Source: Burkholderiales bacterium (lineage in GTDB: Bacteria > Pseudomonadota > Gammaproteobacteria > Burkholderiales > JACMKV01). Taken from it: 5,918 nt of DNA. Position numbers and translations under genes: made by a program. Positions 1-5,918 of the stretch are shown piece by piece. The stretch covers positions 1 through 5,918 of the forward strand of contig JACMKV010000307.1 in the NCBI GenBank assembly GCA_014379915.1, written 5' to 3'. Every line of letters starts with the position of its first letter. Position 1 is the first letter of the stretch. Below the pieces are notes generated by a model that saw nothing but the letters and a program-made list of their open reading frames with translations, was not told the origin of the DNA and made no database searches.

Positions 1-723
1 GCGCAAGTCGATTCCTCGGTCGGCGGCAAAACCGGCATCAACCATCCGGCCGGCAAAAACATGATAGGCGCGTTCTATCAGCCGCGACTGGTGCTGGCCG
101 ATACGGCAACCTTGGCGACTCTGCCCGATCGCGAACTTTCCGCCGGTCTCGCCGAGGTCATCAAGTACGGTTTGATCCGCGATCCGTCTTTTTTTGACTG
201 GCTGGAAAAGAATATCGAGGCGCTGTTCAATCGCGACAGCGCAGCGCTTGCCTATGCGATCCGGCGTTCGTGCGAAATCAAGGCGGAGATCGTCGCCGAA
301 GACGAACACGAAAGCGGCGTCCGCGCGCTATTGAATCTCGGCCACACCTTCGGCCACGCTATCGAAACCGGTCTGGGTTATGGTGAATGGCTGCATGGCG
401 AAGCGATTGCGGCCGGAACGCTTCAGGCGCTCGATCTTTCGCGCCAGCTCGGTCATCTGGGCGCGACGGACGTTGCCCGCGCCGCCGATCTGTATCGTCG
501 CGCGCGCTTGCCGGTTGCCGCGCCGGATCTAGGTGTCGACCGCTATCTGGAGCTGATGGGGCACGACAAGAAAGTGGAAGGCGGCAAGCTCAGGCTGGTG
601 CTGCTGAAACGGATCGGTGAAGCTTTCGTCACCGGCGAATTCCCGCAAAGCGCATTAATCGAAACGCTGAAATCCGGCGCCGCGCCGGCGCATGCTTTGA
701 AAGTGCCTGGTGATGCAGCTTGA
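1..723 (+). CDS. aroB: 3-dehydroquinate synthase, C-terminal part (5' end cut by window edge)
   Basis: AroB converts 3-deoxy-D-arabino-heptulosonate 7-phosphate to 3-dehydroquinate plus phosphate, the second step of the cytoplasmic shikimate pathway, using NAD+ and a divalent metal. The frame is open from base 1 and gives 240 residues. The family is about 360 long, so roughly 120 residues, including most of the NAD-binding half, lie upstream. The fragment opens with the family signature around SSVGGKTGIN (residues 5-14), followed by GKNMIGAFYQP. The three metal ligands are visible by motif: Glu52 in GLAEVIKYG (codon at 154), His115 in LGHTFGH (codon at 343) and His132 in WLHGEA (codon at 394). 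Their spacings of 63 and 17 residues equal those of E. coli AroB. A methionine at base 61 is internal, not the start. The last 11 bases overlap dgt. Nothing suggests a defect. Confidence 0.97.
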   Translation, partial: AQVDSSVGGKTGINHPAGKNMIGAFYQPRLVLADTATLATLPDRELSAGLAEVIKYGLIRDPSFFDWLEKNIEALFNRDSAALAYAIRRSCEIKAEIVAEDEHESGVRALLNLGHTFGHAIETGLGYGEWLHGEAIAAGTLQALDLSRQLGHLGATDVARAADLYRRARLPVAAPDLGVDRYLELMGHDKKVEGGKLRLVLLKRIGEAFVTGEFPQSALIETLKSGAAPAHALKVPGDAA

Positions 724-1837
724 TCTCGCGCCGTACGCAGCGTGTGACGAAAATTCGCGCGGTCGCCGGCACCCTGAACCGGCGCCCTTCGCGCGCAGCG
801 AATTCCAGCGCGACCGCGACCGCATTATCCATTCGACCGCATTTCGCCGGCTCGAATACAAGACGCAGGTTTTTGTTAACCACGAAGGCGATCTGTTCCG
901 CACCCGTCTGACGCATAGCCTCGAAGTCGCGCAAATTGCCCGCTCGATCGCGCGCAGCCTGCGTTTGAACGAAGACCTGGTCGAGGCAATTTCGCTGGCT
1001 CACGATCTGGGGCACACGCCGTTCGGCCACGCCGGGCAGGACGCGCTGGACGCATGCATGAAGGGCAGCGGCGGCTTCGAGCATAATCTGCAGAGCCTGC
1101 GCGTAGTCGATTTGCTCGAACAGCGCTACGCGAGCTTCGACGGCTTGAACTTGTGCTTCGAAACCCGCGATGGCATTTTAAAGCATTGCTCGCGCGAAAA
1201 CGCGAAGGCGCTGGGCGAAGTCGGGAAGCGCTTTCTTTGCCGGCAACAGCCTTCGCTCGAAGCGCAGCTCGCCAACCTTGCCGACGAGATCGCTTATAAC
1301 AATCACGACGTCGATGACGGTCTGCGCTCGGGTTTGATTACACTCGAGGCGCTCGCCGAAATCGACATATTTGCTCGTCATTTGGCCGAGGTGAAAACGC
1401 TGTTTCCGACAGTTGGCGGCCGCCGCCTCGTGCACGAAACGGTGCGGCGCATGATCAACACGCTGGTCATCGATCTGAGCCGGCAAAGTGCGGAGAATAT
1501 TCGCGGCGCCGGTCCAAAAAGCATCGATGACGTGCGCAAAGCCGCGCCGTTGGTCGCCTTCAGCAGCGAAATCGAGCGCGAGCAGCGCGATCTGAAGCGC
1601 TTTCTGCACAAGCACTTGTATCAGCACTACCTGGTTGCCCGCATGAGCAACAAAGCGCGCCGCATCATCAGTGAATTGTTCGATGTGTTTGCCGAACAGC
1701 CCAAACTGCTGCCGCCGCAATTCCAGGAGCAAGCGGTCAAGGATACCCCCCGCGCTGTCGCCGATTACATCGCCGGCATGACCGACCGCTATGCAATCCG
1801 CGAACATCGCCGGCTTTTTGCCGTCGAAGAGGGCTAG
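713..1837 (+). CDS. dgt: Deoxyguanosinetriphosphate triphosphohydrolase-like protein (HD-domain dNTPase)
   Basis: Members of this HD-superfamily hydrolyse dGTP, and sometimes other dNTPs, to the deoxynucleoside and inorganic triphosphate, affecting dNTP pools in the cytoplasm. The 374-residue product has the usual length of the shorter dGTPase-like bacterial subfamily. Numbered from the ATG at 713, the N-terminus carries SRGRR and FQRDRDRIIHS, then AFRRLEYKTQVF. The HD metal site is visible as His68 (TRLTHSLEV), His97-Asp98 (LAHDLGHTPFGHAG) and probably Asp191 in NLADEIAYNNHD. GFEHNLQSLR (about 121-130) is also typical of the family. The start region reads GTG-ATG at 710-715. I take the ATG because homologues begin close to this LAPYA segment. 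A GTG start at 710 would add one residue. The only ribosome-site candidate is a weak GAAAG at 699-703. The start lies inside the end of aroB, implying co-transcription and coupled translation. The true substrate is not certain from sequence. Confidence 0.95.
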   Translation: MQLDLAPYAACDENSRGRRHPEPAPFARSEFQRDRDRIIHSTAFRRLEYKTQVFVNHEGDLFRTRLTHSLEVAQIARSIARSLRLNEDLVEAISLAHDLGHTPFGHAGQDALDACMKGSGGFEHNLQSLRVVDLLEQRYASFDGLNLCFETRDGILKHCSRENAKALGEVGKRFLCRQQPSLEAQLANLADEIAYNNHDVDDGLRSGLITLEALAEIDIFARHLAEVKTLFPTVGGRRLVHETVRRMINTLVIDLSRQSAENIRGAGPKSIDDVRKAAPLVAFSSEIEREQRDLKRFLHKHLYQHYLVARMSNKARRIISELFDVFAEQPKLLPPQFQEQAVKDTPRAVADYIAGMTDRYAIREHRRLFAVEEG

Positions 1838-1838
1838 A

Positions 1839-1857
1839 GCGACGCAATTCGTGTCGC
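1839..1857. repeat. Inverted repeat / hairpin just after dgt
   Basis: GCGACGC (1839-1845) pairs with 1851-1857 to give a 7-bp stem with one G-T wobble and a 5-base AATTC loop. It begins two bases after the dgt stop codon. It is not followed by a T run, so alone it is a poor intrinsic terminator. Its right arm can instead pair with 1876-1881. Confidence 0.5.
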
Positions 1858-1860
1858 CCT

Positions 1861-1872
1861 AATTCGCGAATT
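1861..1872. repeat. Perfect 12-base palindrome AATTCGCGAATT
   Basis: The 12 bases equal their own reverse complement. They lie between the two flanking hairpins, and could be a dyad-symmetric protein site or the tip of an alternative hairpin closed by GTCGCC (1853-1858) with GGCGAC (1876-1881). A CAATTCG at 1845-1851 is also the inverse of the CGAATTG at 1867-1873. No function can be assigned from sequence. Confidence 0.5.
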
Positions 1873-1874
1873 GA

Positions 1875-1897
1875 AGGCGACGGCGATGCCGTCGCTT
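1875..1897 (+). terminator. Putative transcription terminator after dgt
   Basis: GCGACGGC (1877-1884) and GCCGTCGC (1888-1895) form a perfect 8-bp GC-rich stem around a GAT triloop. A G-T and an A-T pair extend it outward to 1875 and 1897. It lies about 40 bases after the dgt stop. The following TTAACC is a weak U-tail, so termination may be partial or need Rho. The call rests on hairpin strength and on its position before a separately promoted gene. Confidence 0.5.
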
Positions 1898-2030
1898 AAC
1901 CGCGTACGGTATGAGGGTTTGGACGTGTTAGGCGATGGCTGCTTTCGTTGTCAGTTTCCTGGATTTGATTCGCTGAGATTTGAGGAGACGAGAGGAGGAG
2001 AAGCGGAAGGACGTTCCGGCGCTCGCATGA

Positions 2031-2059
2031 TTGAAGCCCGTCATCGAACGCGGTAAACT
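2031..2059 (+). promoter_or_regulatory. Candidate sigma70-type promoter for gltB
   Basis: TTGAAG (2031-2036) matches the -35 consensus at 4 of 6 positions including the TTGA core. TAAACT (2054-2059) matches the -10 consensus at 4 of 6, including the first T, second A and last T. The spacer is exactly 17 bases. Transcription would start near 2066, leaving a leader of about 80-100 bases before gltB. No sigma54 (GG-N10-GC type) site was seen. This is a by-eye match and could be chance. Confidence 0.4.
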
Positions 2060-2118
2060 TTGCCGGCTTCACCTCTATTTCCCCGGCGTCAAGCTGGAAT
2101 TGTGTAATCGCCTGCCGC

Positions 2119-2128
2119 AACCGCGGTT
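2119..2128. repeat. 10-base palindrome AACCGCGGTT in gltB leader
   Basis: This perfect dyad ends 20 bases before the first gltB ATG, downstream of the candidate promoter. It could be an operator half-site pair or part of a small leader fold, but in GC-rich DNA short palindromes arise by chance. No regulator can be named. Confidence 0.25.
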
Positions 2129-2148
2129 CTGCTGTCCGCCTACTACAG

Positions 2149-5918
<3,770 letters not shown>

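Larger units (their letters stand above)
1838..2148. other. Intergenic region between dgt and gltB (311 bases)
   Basis: No convincing gene lies here. The first 60 bases are crowded with inverted repeats (1839-1857, 1861-1872, 1875-1897) and probably end the aroB-dgt transcript. Bases 1982-2011 are 28/30 purine. Bases 2031-2059 contain a candidate promoter, and a 10-base palindrome sits at 2119-2128 just before gltB. A 61-codon open frame from a TTG at 1871 to 2056 starts inside a hairpin, has no ribosome site and resembles nothing I recognise, so I do not call it. No tRNA-like cloverleaf or known riboswitch was recognised. Confidence 0.8.

Noticed and set aside
629..1807. Minus-strand open frames of 151 codons (629-1084) and 209 codons (1178-1807) opposite dgt
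   Set aside because: They lie opposite a complete HD-domain gene with conserved metal ligands, and no promoter, ribosome site or domain supports them.
1871..2056. A 61-codon + strand frame from a TTG in the dgt-gltB spacer
   Set aside because: The TTG start lies at the foot of the terminator-like hairpin, has no ribosome site, and the product is unlike any family I recognise. It runs through the purine tract and stops inside the candidate -10 box.
2027..2056. A nine-codon leader peptide candidate ahead of gltB
   Set aside because: It has no ribosome site at proper spacing (GGAAGG is 16 bases away), no run of regulatory codons, and lies mostly upstream of the candidate transcription start.

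Overview
The window looks like an ordinary, well-conserved chromosomal segment of a betaproteobacterium. It has high GC, dense coding on the + strand, and the gene order aroB - dgt - gltB, which is a familiar arrangement in Betaproteobacteria (usually aroK upstream and gltD downstream, both outside this window). The placement at class level is inferred from gene order and protein character; I cannot name a genus.

Layout: positions 1-723 hold the C-terminal two thirds of 3-dehydroquinate synthase (aroB), cut by the left edge. Positions 713-1837 hold a complete dGTP triphosphohydrolase-like HD-domain gene (dgt) whose start overlaps the aroB stop by 11 bases, so the two are probably co-transcribed and translationally coupled. 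A 311-base intergenic region (1838-2148) follows. Its left end is packed with inverted repeats, including a terminator-like hairpin at 1875-1897. Its middle has a purine-rich tract, and its right part has a plausible sigma70-type promoter (2031-2059). From 2149 (or 2167) to the right edge runs gltB, the large subunit of NADPH-dependent glutamate synthase. It is open for 1,256 codons and truncated by the window before its C-terminal domain. I translated it codon by codon and found no frameshift or stop.

Functionally, aroB serves the shikimate pathway to aromatic amino acids. dgt acts on deoxynucleotide pools. GltB, with GltD, makes glutamate from glutamine and 2-oxoglutarate. The genes look like a housekeeping neighbourhood, with aroB-dgt as one transcription unit and gltB starting a second.

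I found no mobile element, CRISPR array, tRNA, rRNA, defence gene or other exotic system. The most interesting non-coding signal is the set of overlapping, mutually exclusive stems at 1839-1897. The long minus-strand open frames inside gltB and dgt are explained as shadows of codon bias.
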